A DNA stretch of 64,000 nucleotides from Nocardia yamanashiensis NBRC 100130 (GTDB taxonomy: Bacteria > Actinomycetota > Actinomycetes > Mycobacteriales > Mycobacteriaceae). The position numbers were made by a program, and so were the translations under genes. The DNA is taken from assembly GCF_001613325.1 (NCBI RefSeq), contig NZ_BDCD01000019.1, positions 186,001-250,000 of the forward strand, in the 5' to 3' direction. Below the pieces are notes generated by a model that searched no databases, was not told where the DNA came from, and saw only the letters and a program-made list of their open reading frames with translations. Shown here one piece after another: positions 47,455 to 56,210 of the stretch (positions within the stretch are counted from its first letter, which is position 1; the number at the start of each line of letters is the position of its first letter).

Positions 47455-50061
47455 GTGGCAGCCAATGGGGATGCGGAGGTGCACGGGGCGGAGGTGCGGA
47501 AGGAGTTGCGGCGGATTCTGCTGGGGACGGGGTTGCGGGAGAACGAGGTGCTGGAGCCGCTGGCTGCGGAGTTGCGGGCGCGGGGGTGCCGGCCGCGGAA
47601 GGCGTGGCGGCTGGCGAACGAGCTGACGCAGCAGGAGGTGGCCGACGAGTTCAATCGGCTGACCGGGAAGCCCAGTGCGCCAATGAAAGCCAGCCGGATA
47701 TCGGAGTACGAGAGCTGGCCGGGGGTGCGAGGGGCGGCGCGGAATCGGCCGCGGCCGACGGTGGAGGTGCTGCGGTATCTGGCGACCATCTACCGCACCA
47801 GCTGGGATCAGCTGGTGGACACCGTCGATCTGGGGGCGATGCCGAACGGGGAGGTCCGGTCCTATCGGGATGCGGTGGCGGAGCGGTGCACGGCATCGCC
47901 GCGCGGGCAGGTGATGCCGGCTGCCACTGTGGTTTTCGTCGGGCGGCAGCGCGAGCTGGAGCTGCTGGGGCAGCGGGTGCGTGAGCAGTTGCGCACCGAT
48001 CGGCCGGTGGTGCAGGTGGTCAACGGGCTGGCGGGCACCGGGAAGACGGCTTTGGCGCGGCGGCTGGTCGAGGAGTTCGCGCCCGCCTACCCGGACGGGT
48101 GGATCTGGGAGGACCTGCGCGGACATTCCGAAGGGCGGGCGCCGCGCACGCCGACCGAGGTGCTGGAGCAGTTGCTGCTGCGGCGGGGCGTGCATCCGGA
48201 GACCATCGATCCCGATCCGGGGCGGCGGGCGGAGCGCTGGCAGGAGGAGATGCGCGACAAGCGGATGCTGATCGTTTTCGACAATGTGCTGGAGAGCAGG
48301 CAGATTCGCGATCTGATCCCGAACGCGCCGGGGTGCTTCGTGCTCATCACCAGCCGCCGGAAGCTGACCGGGTTGACCGGTGCGGCGCCCCCGCTGCAAT
48401 TGGACGCCATGCCCCGCGCCGAAGCGGAGGAACTGCTGGTCACGCTCAGCCATCTGCCGACGGACTACGACGTGGGGGCGGTGCGGCGGATTCTGGAGAC
48501 GGCGGGCAGGCTGCCGCTGGCGCTGCGCTTGATCGCCGGTCAGCTGGCGCACGGCGGCCCGGATATGCTCGCGGCCGCCGATCAGGACTTCCAGGAGCTG
48601 TCCGAGCGGCTGCGGCGGGCGTCCGCGGCGGAGGAATCACCGGCGGCCGATATCCTGGCGCGCTTCTCGGCCGAGGGCGAAACCCTGCGCGCCGCATTCG
48701 AATTGTCGTATCAGCGCCTGCCGGACGCGGACCTGCGCCGGGCGGTGCGGCTGCTGGGCTGGTTCCCCGGCTCGGAGATCAGCGCCGAAACCCTCGCGGC
48801 CATCGGCGATATTTCGGTGGCGAGCGCGAACGTGCTGATCCGGCGCATCTTCGAGGTCGGGCTGCTGGATCCGGCGGAGGCGGGGCCGCGCGGGCCGCGC
48901 TATCGCATCCACGATGTCACGCGGCTGTTCGCGCGCACCCAGGCGGCGCTGGAGGATCTGCCCGGCGATCATGCCGCCGCCATCGGCCGCCTGATTCGCT
49001 ACAGCCTGCGCATCGCCGGAACGGTCGGCGCGCCACGACCTTTCGATCTCGCGGGCACCTTCCCCAATCCGCCCGCCACCGACGACGGCGCGCTGCGGCA
49101 GGCGCGAGCCTGGCTCACCAGGGAACGCGAGATGCTGCTCGGCTGCGTGCGCGCGGCCGGTTCCGGCGCCGAAACCGGGCGGCTGGCAAGGCTTTTGGCC
49201 TCGCACCTGTCCGGGCTGGGGCATTGGTCGGACGCGCGCTGGCTGTTCGTGCGGGCGCTGGACATCTCGCGGGGCACCGGCGACCGGATCGAGCAGTGCG
49301 ATGTGCTGTACGGGCTGGGCACGGTGCACCGGCTGGCCTGCGATTACGACATCGCGTCCCGGTGTTTCAAGGAGGCGCACGCCATCGCCTCGGAGACCGC
49401 GGACGCGCTGCGCACGGCCTCGGCGCTGTGGGGATACGCCGAGGTGACCCGGCATATCGGCGATTATCCGCACGCCCGCGACGCCTATGCCGATGTGCTC
49501 GCCATCGCCCGGCAGCTGGAGAATCCGAAATTCGAGGGTGACGCGCTGCGCGGGCTCGGGCATCTGGAACGGATGGGCCGCAACCCGGATACCGCGCGGA
49601 TCTACTACGACGCCGCGCTGGATATCGCGATCGCCATCGGCGACAACTACAGTCGCGGCTGGTCATTGTGGGGCATCGGCGACATTCACCGCACCATGGG
49701 CGAATTCGGCACGGCGCGCGAGCAATTCGAGGAGGCGCTGGAGATCGGCCAGCGCATCAAGGACAGCCTCCTGCAGGCGGACGCCCTGCGCGGTATGGGG
49801 CATATCGAACGCGACCTGAAGGAACTGGATTCCGCGCAGGGCTTCTATTCGGAATCCCTCGACGTGGCCCGCCGCAATGGCGATCCGCACGGCGAGGCCG
49901 ACGCCTGGCGCGCCCTGGCGCTGCTCGCCCTGCTGGTCGGCGTCCAGCATCGCGCCCGCGCCCGCGATTTCCTGTGCCGTGCGCTGGCGTTGTACGAGGC
50001 CATGGGGGTCAAGGTCGCCGAACGGGTGCGGGAAGAGCTGCGCGCACTGGACGAGCGGTAG
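47455..50061 (+). CDS. XRE-NB-ARC-TPR STAND protein
   Basis: 868 aa from GTG 47455, chosen for its GGGAGG six bases upstream. Domains in order: helical N-terminus; Cro/XRE-like HTH (KAWRLANELTQQEVADEFNRL, ~50-70, then SRISEYESWPG); NB-ARC NTPase with Walker A GLAGTGKTALARRL (~191), Walker B MLIVFDNVL (~271), TSRR sensor and a winged-helix region; then TPR repeats from ~600 (LYGLGTVHRLACDYDIASRCF, ALRGLGHLERMGRNPDTARIY, SLWGIGDIHRTMGEFGTAREQ, ALRGMGHIERDLKELDSAQGF). This is the AfsR-like STAND layout with the DNA-binding part replaced. It may be a ligand-gated regulator or a sensor of a defence or stress response. Two small genes diverge from it. Confidence 0.88.
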   Translation: MAANGDAEVHGAEVRKELRRILLGTGLRENEVLEPLAAELRARGCRPRKAWRLANELTQQEVADEFNRLTGKPSAPMKASRISEYESWPGVRGAARNRPRPTVEVLRYLATIYRTSWDQLVDTVDLGAMPNGEVRSYRDAVAERCTASPRGQVMPAATVVFVGRQRELELLGQRVREQLRTDRPVVQVVNGLAGTGKTALARRLVEEFAPAYPDGWIWEDLRGHSEGRAPRTPTEVLEQLLLRRGVHPETIDPDPGRRAERWQEEMRDKRMLIVFDNVLESRQIRDLIPNAPGCFVLITSRRKLTGLTGAAPPLQLDAMPRAEAEELLVTLSHLPTDYDVGAVRRILETAGRLPLALRLIAGQLAHGGPDMLAAADQDFQELSERLRRASAAEESPAADILARFSAEGETLRAAFELSYQRLPDADLRRAVRLLGWFPGSEISAETLAAIGDISVASANVLIRRIFEVGLLDPAEAGPRGPRYRIHDVTRLFARTQAALEDLPGDHAAAIGRLIRYSLRIAGTVGAPRPFDLAGTFPNPPATDDGALRQARAWLTREREMLLGCVRAAGSGAETGRLARLLASHLSGLGHWSDARWLFVRALDISRGTGDRIEQCDVLYGLGTVHRLACDYDIASRCFKEAHAIASETADALRTASALWGYAEVTRHIGDYPHARDAYADVLAIARQLENPKFEGDALRGLGHLERMGRNPDTARIYYDAALDIAIAIGDNYSRGWSLWGIGDIHRTMGEFGTAREQFEEALEIGQRIKDSLLQADALRGMGHIERDLKELDSAQGFYSESLDVARRNGDPHGEADAWRALALLALLVGVQHRARARDFLCRALALYEAMGVKVAERVREELRALDER

Positions 50062-50062
50062 T

Positions 50063-51424
50063 TCAGCCGGCCTTGGCGACCAGCGCGGCCTGCGCCCGCG
50101 CCACGTCCCGGCCCGTCGCCGCCTCGTCGATGGTGCGAATCTCCCCGTCGCGCACCACGATCCGGCCGTTCACCACCAGCGCCGCCAGCGGTGGCGCGGC
50201 GCCCAGGATCAGGGCGGTGACCGGATCCTCGATCCCCGCATGGGCGGGCCCGTCCAGCCGCCACAAGGCCAGATCCGCGAGCTTTCCCGGCTCCAGCGAA
50301 CCGATCTCGGCTGCCCGCCCCAGCGTGCGCGCCCCGCCGATGGTCGCCAGCTCCAGCGCGGTCCGCACGGTCAGCGCACTCGGGCCGCCGCGCTGCCGTG
50401 CGAAAAGCAGTGCGTTGCGCGGCTCTTCGATGAGGGAACTGGATTCATTGCTGGCCGCGCCGTCCACGCCCAGCCCCACCGGCACCCCCGCGGCCAGCAG
50501 GTCCGCGGTGCGGGCGACGCCGCAGCCGATGCGGGCATTGGAGGTCGGGCAGTGCGCCACGCCGGTTCCCGTGCGGGCGAGGGTGGCGATGGCGTCGTCG
50601 TCGAGATGGATGCCGTGTGCGTACCAGACATCGGGGCCGACCCAGCCGAGCTGCTCCAGGTATGCGGCGGGCGTGCACCCGTGGGTGCGCAGGCAGTAGT
50701 CGTGCTCGTCCAGGGTCTCGGCGGCATGGGTGTGCAACCGCACCCCCAGTTCACGCGCCAACGTGGCGGATTCCCGCAGCAGCTCGGGCGATACCGAGAA
50801 AGGCGAGCAGGGCGCCAGCCCGATCCGGAGCATCGAATCGAAAGTCGGGTCGTGCCAGCGTGATACGGCGTCCTGGCTCGCGACCAGAATGTCGTCCAGC
50901 GCCTCCACCACCGAATCCGGCGGCAGCCCACCGGCGCTCTGCCCCAGGTCCATGGATCCGCGGGTGGGGTGGAACCGCAGTCCGACCTGCGCCGCGGCCT
51001 CGATGGTGGCTCCCAGCAGATCACCGGCGTCACGCGGGAACAGGTAGTGATGGTCGGTGGTCGTGGTGCATCCGGTGCGAGCCAGGGAAGCGAGCGCACC
51101 GGTGGCAGCCACCCGGGTGGCGTCGGCGTCGATGCCCGCCCAGATCGGGTACAGCGTGGTCAGCCATTCGAAAAGCGTTGCGTCGGCGGCCAATCCACGC
51201 GTCACCCACTGATACAGGTGATGGTGGGTGTTCACCAGGCCCGGAGTCAGCAGGCAGCCGCGCCCGTCGATCCGGTTGCCGCCCTGGACTTCCGGCGCCC
51301 GCCCCGGGCCCACGGCGGCGATCCGATTCCCCCGCACGACGACATGCCCGTCCCGATACTCGGTGCCCGCCGGATCCACCGTCGCCACCGCGCAGCCTTC
51401 GATCACCAGGGTCATGTCGTCCAC
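50063..51424 (-). CDS. 8-oxoguanine deaminase-like amidohydrolase
   Basis: 453 aa, GTG 51424 with AGGGAG seven bases upstream. Amidohydrolase-superfamily metal sites: PGLVNTHHHLYQ (~62), HTHAAETLDEHDYC (~222), HCPTSNARIG (~290) and GVDGAASNESSS (~316). The closest named type is 8-oxoguanine deaminase, which makes urate from 8-oxoguanine; guanine deaminase or triazine-type hydrolase are alternatives. It is the last gene of the OHCU decarboxylase-HIUase operon, which favours a purine substrate leading to urate. Confidence 0.8.
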   Translation of the reverse strand: MDDMTLVIEGCAVATVDPAGTEYRDGHVVVRGNRIAAVGPGRAPEVQGGNRIDGRGCLLTPGLVNTHHHLYQWVTRGLAADATLFEWLTTLYPIWAGIDADATRVAATGALASLARTGCTTTTDHHYLFPRDAGDLLGATIEAAAQVGLRFHPTRGSMDLGQSAGGLPPDSVVEALDDILVASQDAVSRWHDPTFDSMLRIGLAPCSPFSVSPELLRESATLARELGVRLHTHAAETLDEHDYCLRTHGCTPAAYLEQLGWVGPDVWYAHGIHLDDDAIATLARTGTGVAHCPTSNARIGCGVARTADLLAAGVPVGLGVDGAASNESSSLIEEPRNALLFARQRGGPSALTVRTALELATIGGARTLGRAAEIGSLEPGKLADLALWRLDGPAHAGIEDPVTALILGAAPPLAALVVNGRIVVRDGEIRTIDEAATGRDVARAQAALVAKAG

Positions 51425-51427
51425 GGG

Positions 51428-51748
51428 TCAGCTCCCTCGATAGGTGGAATACGCGAAGGGCGACAACAACAGCGGGACGTGATAGTGCCGTTCCCCGCCC
51501 ACCGTGAACGCGATGCTCACCTCCGGATAGAAGGCGTCCACGCCCTGCGCCGCGAAATAGTCCCCGGTAGCGAAGACCAGCCGATACACCCCGGGCGGCA
51601 GCTCCGCGCCGAGCGCGCCGATCCGGCCGTCCGCATCGGTCTTCCCACCGGCCAGTTCCGCCCCGCTCGCGTCGGACAGGCGCACCGTCACCCCGGCGGC
51701 CGGCGCGCCCCGGACCGCGTCCAGCACATGCGTGCTCAGCGAGCTCAT
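51428..51748 (-). CDS. 5-hydroxyisourate hydrolase
   Basis: 106 aa. The transthyretin-like protein hydrolyses 5-hydroxyisourate to OHCU. Family signatures: N-terminal LSTHVLDAVRGAPA, internal GRIGAL...PGVYRLVFATGDYF, YPEVSIAFTV and the C-terminal tetrapeptide YRGS with HYHVPLLLSPFAYSTYRGS. Catalytic His, Arg and Ser-type residues are all present. The ATG overlaps the OHCU decarboxylase stop (ATGA). It is followed 3 bp later by the deaminase gene. Confidence 0.93.
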   Translation of the reverse strand: MSSLSTHVLDAVRGAPAAGVTVRLSDASGAELAGGKTDADGRIGALGAELPPGVYRLVFATGDYFAAQGVDAFYPEVSIAFTVGGERHYHVPLLLSPFAYSTYRGS

Positions 51749-52248
51749 GCCTGCCCGCCGATCAGGCGCCCCAGCCGAATCCGGTTGATCTTCGCCAATT
51801 CCGTTCGCACGATCCGCCTTTCCTCGGCCGGGTCGTTCCCGAGCCGCTCGGTGAGAATGGCGAGCAGCCGCTCCGGCGACAGCCCGGTGGCGCACACCAG
51901 ATAGACATGCCCGAACTTCGCCTCGTACTCCCGGTTCCCGGCCGCGATGGCCGCCCGTACCGCGTCGCCGGCGTCGGCCATCCCGGCCTGTTCCCGGGCC
52001 GAGTTCGCATTGTCCGGCCGATCGCCGATGCGCGGATGCCCGGCCATGGCCAGATCGATCTCCGCTTCGCTCACCCCGGCCAGCGCCGCGTCGGCGGCGG
52101 CGAACAAAGCCTCGGCAGAGCCGTACGGTCTTTTCGCCGCCACCGCCCGCGCCCATTCCGGCGACGCGCAGCACGCCAGCAACAATTCGATTGCCTCGGG
52201 TTCCGGCAGTGCGTCGAATCGCGCCGGCCCGATTCCGTTATCCGTCAT
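51745..52248 (-). CDS. OHCU decarboxylase
   Basis: 167 aa from ATG 52248 (MTDNGIGPARFDALPEPEAIELLLACCAS); ATG 52260 is an alternative. It converts 2-oxo-4-hydroxy-4-carboxy-5-ureidoimidazoline to S-allantoin. The catalytic motif AGHPRIGD carries the His (~70); AREQAGM and NREYEAKFGHVYLVCATG are also family-conserved. It is the first gene of the urate-catabolism operon and is divergent from the MobA-like gene. Confidence 0.92.
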   Translation of the reverse strand: MTDNGIGPARFDALPEPEAIELLLACCASPEWARAVAAKRPYGSAEALFAAADAALAGVSEAEIDLAMAGHPRIGDRPDNANSAREQAGMADAGDAVRAAIAAGNREYEAKFGHVYLVCATGLSPERLLAILTERLGNDPAEERRIVRTELAKINRIRLGRLIGGQA

Positions 52249-52388
52249 CCCCTCCAGCATCGGCCAGGCCAACCGCCGCCGCCAGTCGGCCCGTCCGAGC
52301 GCGCCGCCGTGTCGCGCGCGGCTGTGAGTCCGCACAGCACCCGCACGTTCAGGAAGCGAACTGATCGGTACGGAGTTACCCTGCCCGC

Positions 52389-53150
52389 ATGACCCCCCTA
52401 CGCTGCGACGGCATCGTGCTCGCGGCGGGTGCAGGCACCCGCTACGGCATGCCGAAAGTGCTGGCCGAAAACGGCGCGTGGGTGGAATCGGCGGTGCGCG
52501 CCCTGCGCGACGGCGGCTGCGAGCGAGTGTTCGTCGTACTCGGCGCGACCGGCCCCGCACAACCGGAATCCGACGACCCGGCAGACCCTGAACACCCGAC
52601 GCGATGGCTGGTTTCGCGCACGCCCCGCATCACCCTGCCGGACGGCGTACAGCCGGTCTGGGCCGGCGACTGGGCAGCCGGCCTCAGCGCCTCCATGCGC
52701 GCCGGCCTCGCCGCCGTCGCCGCCCCGAAAACAGCCGCTACCGGGCCGGACCAGTCGATTGCGGCGCGGATTACCAAACCGCGGAACACTGCACCGCGGA
52801 ATACTGCGAGCGGGAATACCCCCACTGGAACTTCCGGCGAGACCGCAGGCGTCGCGGAGTTCGTGGCGATCATGCCGGTGGATACGCCGGATGTGGGAGC
52901 CGATGTCGTCGCGCGGGTGATCGCGGCGGCGCGGGAGTCGGCGAGCGGGCTGGCGCGGGCGGTTTTCGGGGCGGTGCCGGGGCATCCAGTGGTGCTGGGG
53001 CGGGGGCATTGGGCGGGGGTTTCGGCTGCGGCCCAGGGAAATTCGGGGGCCGGTAGTTATTTGCGGGAACGAGCGGATATGGTGTGCGTCACGTGCGACG
53101 ACCTTGCGACGGGGATGGATCAGGACTATCCACGCAGCGGCGCACGATGA
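52389..53150 (+). CDS. MobA-like nucleotidyltransferase (molybdenum cofactor cytidylyl/guanylyltransferase type)
   Basis: 253 aa. The NTP-transferase signature IVLAAGAGTRYGMPKVL is at ~9-25. The acceptor side has IMPVDTPDVGADVV (~164) and GHPVVLGRGHW (~198). A non-conserved insertion (~112-155) contains four imperfect 15-bp repeats coding for a Pro-Arg-Asn-Thr-Ala-type unit. TTACCCT 6 bases before the ATG may be a -10 of a leaderless transcript. With XdhC downstream it most likely equips the XDH molybdenum cofactor with CMP or GMP. Confidence 0.85.
   Translation: MTPLRCDGIVLAAGAGTRYGMPKVLAENGAWVESAVRALRDGGCERVFVVLGATGPAQPESDDPADPEHPTRWLVSRTPRITLPDGVQPVWAGDWAAGLSASMRAGLAAVAAPKTAATGPDQSIAARITKPRNTAPRNTASGNTPTGTSGETAGVAEFVAIMPVDTPDVGADVVARVIAAARESASGLARAVFGAVPGHPVVLGRGHWAGVSAAAQGNSGAGSYLRERADMVCVTCDDLATGMDQDYPRSGAR
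52764..52823 (+). repeat. Four imperfect 15-bp tandem repeats inside the MobA-like gene
   Basis: Units start at 52764, 52779, 52794 and 52809; the second and third are CCGCGGAACACTGCA and CCGCGGAATACTGCG. They preserve the reading frame and encode ARITK, PRNTA, PRNTA and SGNTP. Confidence 0.65.
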
Positions 53151-53163
53151 TCTGGAGCTGGTG

Positions 53164-54189
53164 ATGCGGGAAATCGTCGACGACCTTTTGCGGATTTGGC
53201 ACAGTGGGCGGACCGCCGGATTGGCCACGCTGGTGCGGACGCAGGGGGCGGCGCCGGTGCCGATCGGCGCGTCCATGGTTGTGGACGCGGACGGACGGGC
53301 CTTCGGTTCGGTGTCCGCGGGCTGCGCCGAGGCGGCGGCCTACGAAGCGGCGGCGGAGGCGGCGCGGACCGGCCGGCGCGGATTGCAGCGGTTCGGCCCG
53401 GGCAGCGGGCTCGACGCGGGCATGGACTGCGGCGGCATGCTGGACGTGTTCGCGGAACCGTTCTCGCGGCGGCACTTTCCGGAGTTCCCGAACGTGGCGG
53501 CGGATATCGCGGCGCAACGGCAGGTCACCGTGTTCACGGTGGTGTGGCATTCCGATCCGGAGGTGATCGGGCAGCATCTGGTGACCGATCGCAAGCACGC
53601 CACCGAACTGGTGTCGCTGCCGGATTCGGATGTGTTCGTGGCCTCCTTCACCCGCCCGCCGCGCGTGATCCTGGTGGGCGCCAACGCTTTCGCCGCCGCG
53701 CTGTCCACCCAGCTGCTGCTGCTCGGCTACCGGGTGACCGTCGTCGACGCCCGCCCCACCTTCGCCAATCCCGACGCATACCCGGGCTGCGAAGTGGTGG
53801 TCGACTGGCCGCACCGCTACCTGAACACGGTCGCCGCCCGCGGCGAAATCGGTTCCGACACTTCGCTGGTGGTGCTCTCGCACGACGCCAAATTCGAGAT
53901 ACCCCTGCTCACCGTCGCGCTCCGACTACCCGAGCTGGGTTACCTGGCCGCCTTCGGCTCGGGCTCAGCGCATACGCATCGACTGGAAGCCCTGCAGGCC
54001 GGTGGTTTCGACGCCGCCACCCTGGCCCGCCTGCACTCCCCCGCCGGCCTCGAGCTGGGCGCGCGCACGCCCGCCGAGACCGCGCTCGCCATCGCGGCGG
54101 AACTGGTGGCGGTGCGCAACGGCGCGACCGGCCACTCCGGTTCGGCCGGTACCGATCCCGGCCTCCGCCGCCCCACCCTCGTCCGCTGA
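53164..54189 (+). CDS. XdhC family protein
   Basis: 341 aa from ATG 53164, with GGAG six bases upstream. XdhC proteins bind and sulfurate the molybdenum cofactor before insertion into xanthine dehydrogenase. N-terminal XdhC/CoxI domain: RTAGLATLVRTQGAAPVPIGASMVV, SAGCAEAAAYEAA and DCGGMLDVFAEP; C-terminal Rossmann domain: RVILVGANAFAAALSTQLLLLGYRVTVVDARP and VLSHDAKFEIPLL. It follows the MobA-like gene by 13 bp, so the two are an operon for cofactor maturation of the XDH encoded 8 kb away. Confidence 0.92.
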   Translation: MREIVDDLLRIWHSGRTAGLATLVRTQGAAPVPIGASMVVDADGRAFGSVSAGCAEAAAYEAAAEAARTGRRGLQRFGPGSGLDAGMDCGGMLDVFAEPFSRRHFPEFPNVAADIAAQRQVTVFTVVWHSDPEVIGQHLVTDRKHATELVSLPDSDVFVASFTRPPRVILVGANAFAAALSTQLLLLGYRVTVVDARPTFANPDAYPGCEVVVDWPHRYLNTVAARGEIGSDTSLVVLSHDAKFEIPLLTVALRLPELGYLAAFGSGSAHTHRLEALQAGGFDAATLARLHSPAGLELGARTPAETALAIAAELVAVRNGATGHSGSAGTDPGLRRPTLVR

Positions 54190-54216
54190 ACCGGACGAGG
54201 GCGACAACGAAACGTA

Positions 54217-55326
54217 TTACGCCAAAGGCTTTTTCAGCTCCGGATGCTCGGCGAACACCTCTTTGAGCACCGACAGGTCGAACAACTGCTCGGCCTTGAT
54301 ATCGATCTTGGCCTTGGCCAGCGCGCGAATATTGCCGGTGATCAATTCGTCGGACATGGTGAACAGGCCGTTGTAGGCGGTCTCCGGCGACGTCACCAGG
54401 CTGTTCTGCGCCGTCGCCTCCTTGGTCTGCTCGGCCAGATCCAGCCGCTGATCCTTGCCGTACACCTCGACCGCCAGCCGCGCCGACTCGGCCGGATTCG
54501 CCACCGCGTCCCGCCAGCCCTTGATCTCGGCCACCAGGAACGCCTTCAGCTTGTCCCGCTCGTTGTCGATGGTCTGCTGGCTCACCGTCAGCGTCTCCGC
54601 CACCAGGGGCAGCCCGTAATCGGCGAACAGGAAGTTGGTATTGGCGAATCCCTTGGCGCTCAACGTGATCGGCTCGTTGGTCACATAGCTGACCCAGCCG
54701 TCCACCTCGCCGTTGGCCAGCGGCGTCGGATCGTATTGCGCGGGCACGATGGTGACGTCGTTCGGCGTCATATTGTTGGCGGTGAGCAGGGCGTTGAAGA
54801 TCAGCTGATTGGTGTCCTGCACCCCGATCTTGCGCCCCTTCATGTCCTGCGGCGTGGCGATCGGCTTGGCCGCGGAACTCACGATGCAGAACGGATTCTT
54901 CTGATACGTGGTGCCGACGATCTTGGCCTTCAACCCTTCCAGCAGCGCGGGCGCGGTGGTCTGCGGCGCGGACAGCCCGGCCCAGATCTTGCCGGTGCCC
55001 AGCCCCGCCTCCACCGAGGTGCTGGCCGCGCCGCCGGCGATCAGGTTCACCGACCCGAACCCGGCTTCCTTGTAATAGCCCTTGGCGTCGGCGAAGTATT
55101 CGCCCGCGAATTCGATGTTCTTGAGCCAGGACAGCTGGACAGCCACGGTCCCGTATTTGGAACCGTCCTGGGTGGTGCCATTGTTCGATCCGGTGGAGTC
55201 CTTGCCGCAGGCGGCGAGCACCCCGGCCCCGCCGACCACCGCGCCGGTGAGCCCGGCGTAGCGGAGGAAGGATCGGCGATCCATGGAAAACTGCGTGGCC
55301 GGGCGCGGCCGGGACATACGACTCAT
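54217..55326 (-). CDS. ABC transporter substrate-binding lipoprotein (NMT1/THI5-like)
   Basis: 369 aa. Twin-arginine-like signal with lipobox (DRRSFLRYAGLTGAVVGGAGVLAACG, ~16-41), then an NMT1/THI5-type periplasmic-binding fold (VAVQLSWLKNIEFAGEYFAD, GRKIGVQDTNQLIFNALL). Such proteins bind nitrate, sulfonates, pyrimidine precursors or related small ligands. TAGATT 6 bases before the ATG may be the -10 of a leaderless transcript, so it may be transcribed apart from the three upstream transporter genes. Substrate unknown; the nearby purine genes suggest a nitrogenous compound. Confidence 0.88.
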   Translation of the reverse strand: MSRMSRPRPATQFSMDRRSFLRYAGLTGAVVGGAGVLAACGKDSTGSNNGTTQDGSKYGTVAVQLSWLKNIEFAGEYFADAKGYYKEAGFGSVNLIAGGAASTSVEAGLGTGKIWAGLSAPQTTAPALLEGLKAKIVGTTYQKNPFCIVSSAAKPIATPQDMKGRKIGVQDTNQLIFNALLTANNMTPNDVTIVPAQYDPTPLANGEVDGWVSYVTNEPITLSAKGFANTNFLFADYGLPLVAETLTVSQQTIDNERDKLKAFLVAEIKGWRDAVANPAESARLAVEVYGKDQRLDLAEQTKEATAQNSLVTSPETAYNGLFTMSDELITGNIRALAKAKIDIKAEQLFDLSVLKEVFAEHPELKKPLA

Positions 55327-55401
55327 GGGCCGAATCTAGGAGGTTTGGGTTTCAGATATTTTGCTTTCGCGGACCCATTTGTGTGCGGCACGTTAACTCG
55401 T

Positions 55402-56208
55402 TCACCGGTCGCGGCCGCGTTCGGGCGCGAAGCGGGCCAGAATCAGGTTCTCCAGCACGCCGACCACCGCGTAGGCGAATACCGACACCACGGTGACCAG
55501 TGCGATCGACGCCCACAATCGGTTGTATTGGAAAGTCGGAATGGCGCGAATGAGGCCCGCCCCCAATCCGGTTCCGCTGCCCAGCCATTCGCCGAGCAAC
55601 GCACCGATCAGCGCGCCGGGCACCGACACGCGGGCGGCCGCGAACACCGACGGCAGCGCGGCGGGCACCGCCACCATGCGCAGCGCCGTCCAGCGCGAAC
55701 CGCCGTAGGCCGCCACCAGTTCCATGGCCTGCCGGGGCGCGGTCTGCAAACCGGTCATGATCATGACCAGCGCCGGGAAGAACACCACGATGGCCGCCAT
55801 CACCGCCACCCCCAGCGTGCCGCGGCCGAACACCAGCACGATGATCGGCGTCAGCACCACCAGCGGCACCGAGCGCAGCAGCGTGGCCACCGGCATGAAG
55901 GCCGCCGAGAGCGCGGGTACGCCGACGAACAGCGCGGCCACCACCAGCGCCCCGCCCATGCCGGCCGCGAAGCCGACGGTGGCGTCGCGCAGGGTGATTC
56001 GCATTTCCTCGAAGATGACCCGGCGGGCGCCGTCGGCGTTCGGCCCGGTCACCAGGTAGGTCCAGACCTCGCCGGGCGTCTTGCCGACCAGGCCGACCTG
56101 CGGGTACAGCTGCAGAAAGCCGTACCAGAGCGCGACCAGCAGGATCAGTGAAACCAGAAGCGGCAGCAGGAATTTGCCGATGGGTCGTAGTACGTCGAGC
56201 GTTCGCAT
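55402..56208 (-). CDS. ABC transporter permease 1
   Basis: 268 aa from ATG 56208, with GGAGG seven bases upstream. It has six membrane helices and the EAA-type loop AYGGSRWTALRMVAVPAALPSVFAAARVSVPGALIGALLGEWLG typical of nitrate/taurine-family permeases. It starts 2 bp after the end of permease 2 (56211), so the permeases are expressed together. Its product spans the membrane beside permease 2 and binds the ATPase. Confidence 0.9.
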   Translation of the reverse strand: MRTLDVLRPIGKFLLPLLVSLILLVALWYGFLQLYPQVGLVGKTPGEVWTYLVTGPNADGARRVIFEEMRITLRDATVGFAAGMGGALVVAALFVGVPALSAAFMPVATLLRSVPLVVLTPIIVLVFGRGTLGVAVMAAIVVFFPALVMIMTGLQTAPRQAMELVAAYGGSRWTALRMVAVPAALPSVFAAARVSVPGALIGALLGEWLGSGTGLGAGLIRAIPTFQYNRLWASIALVTVVSVFAYAVVGVLENLILARFAPERGRDR

Positions 56209-56210
56209 GC

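Noticed and set aside
47455..50061. SARP-type antibiotic regulator
   Set aside because: NB-ARC and TPR domains are AfsR-like, but the N-terminus is a Cro/XRE HTH rather than an OmpR-like winged helix with a BTAD.
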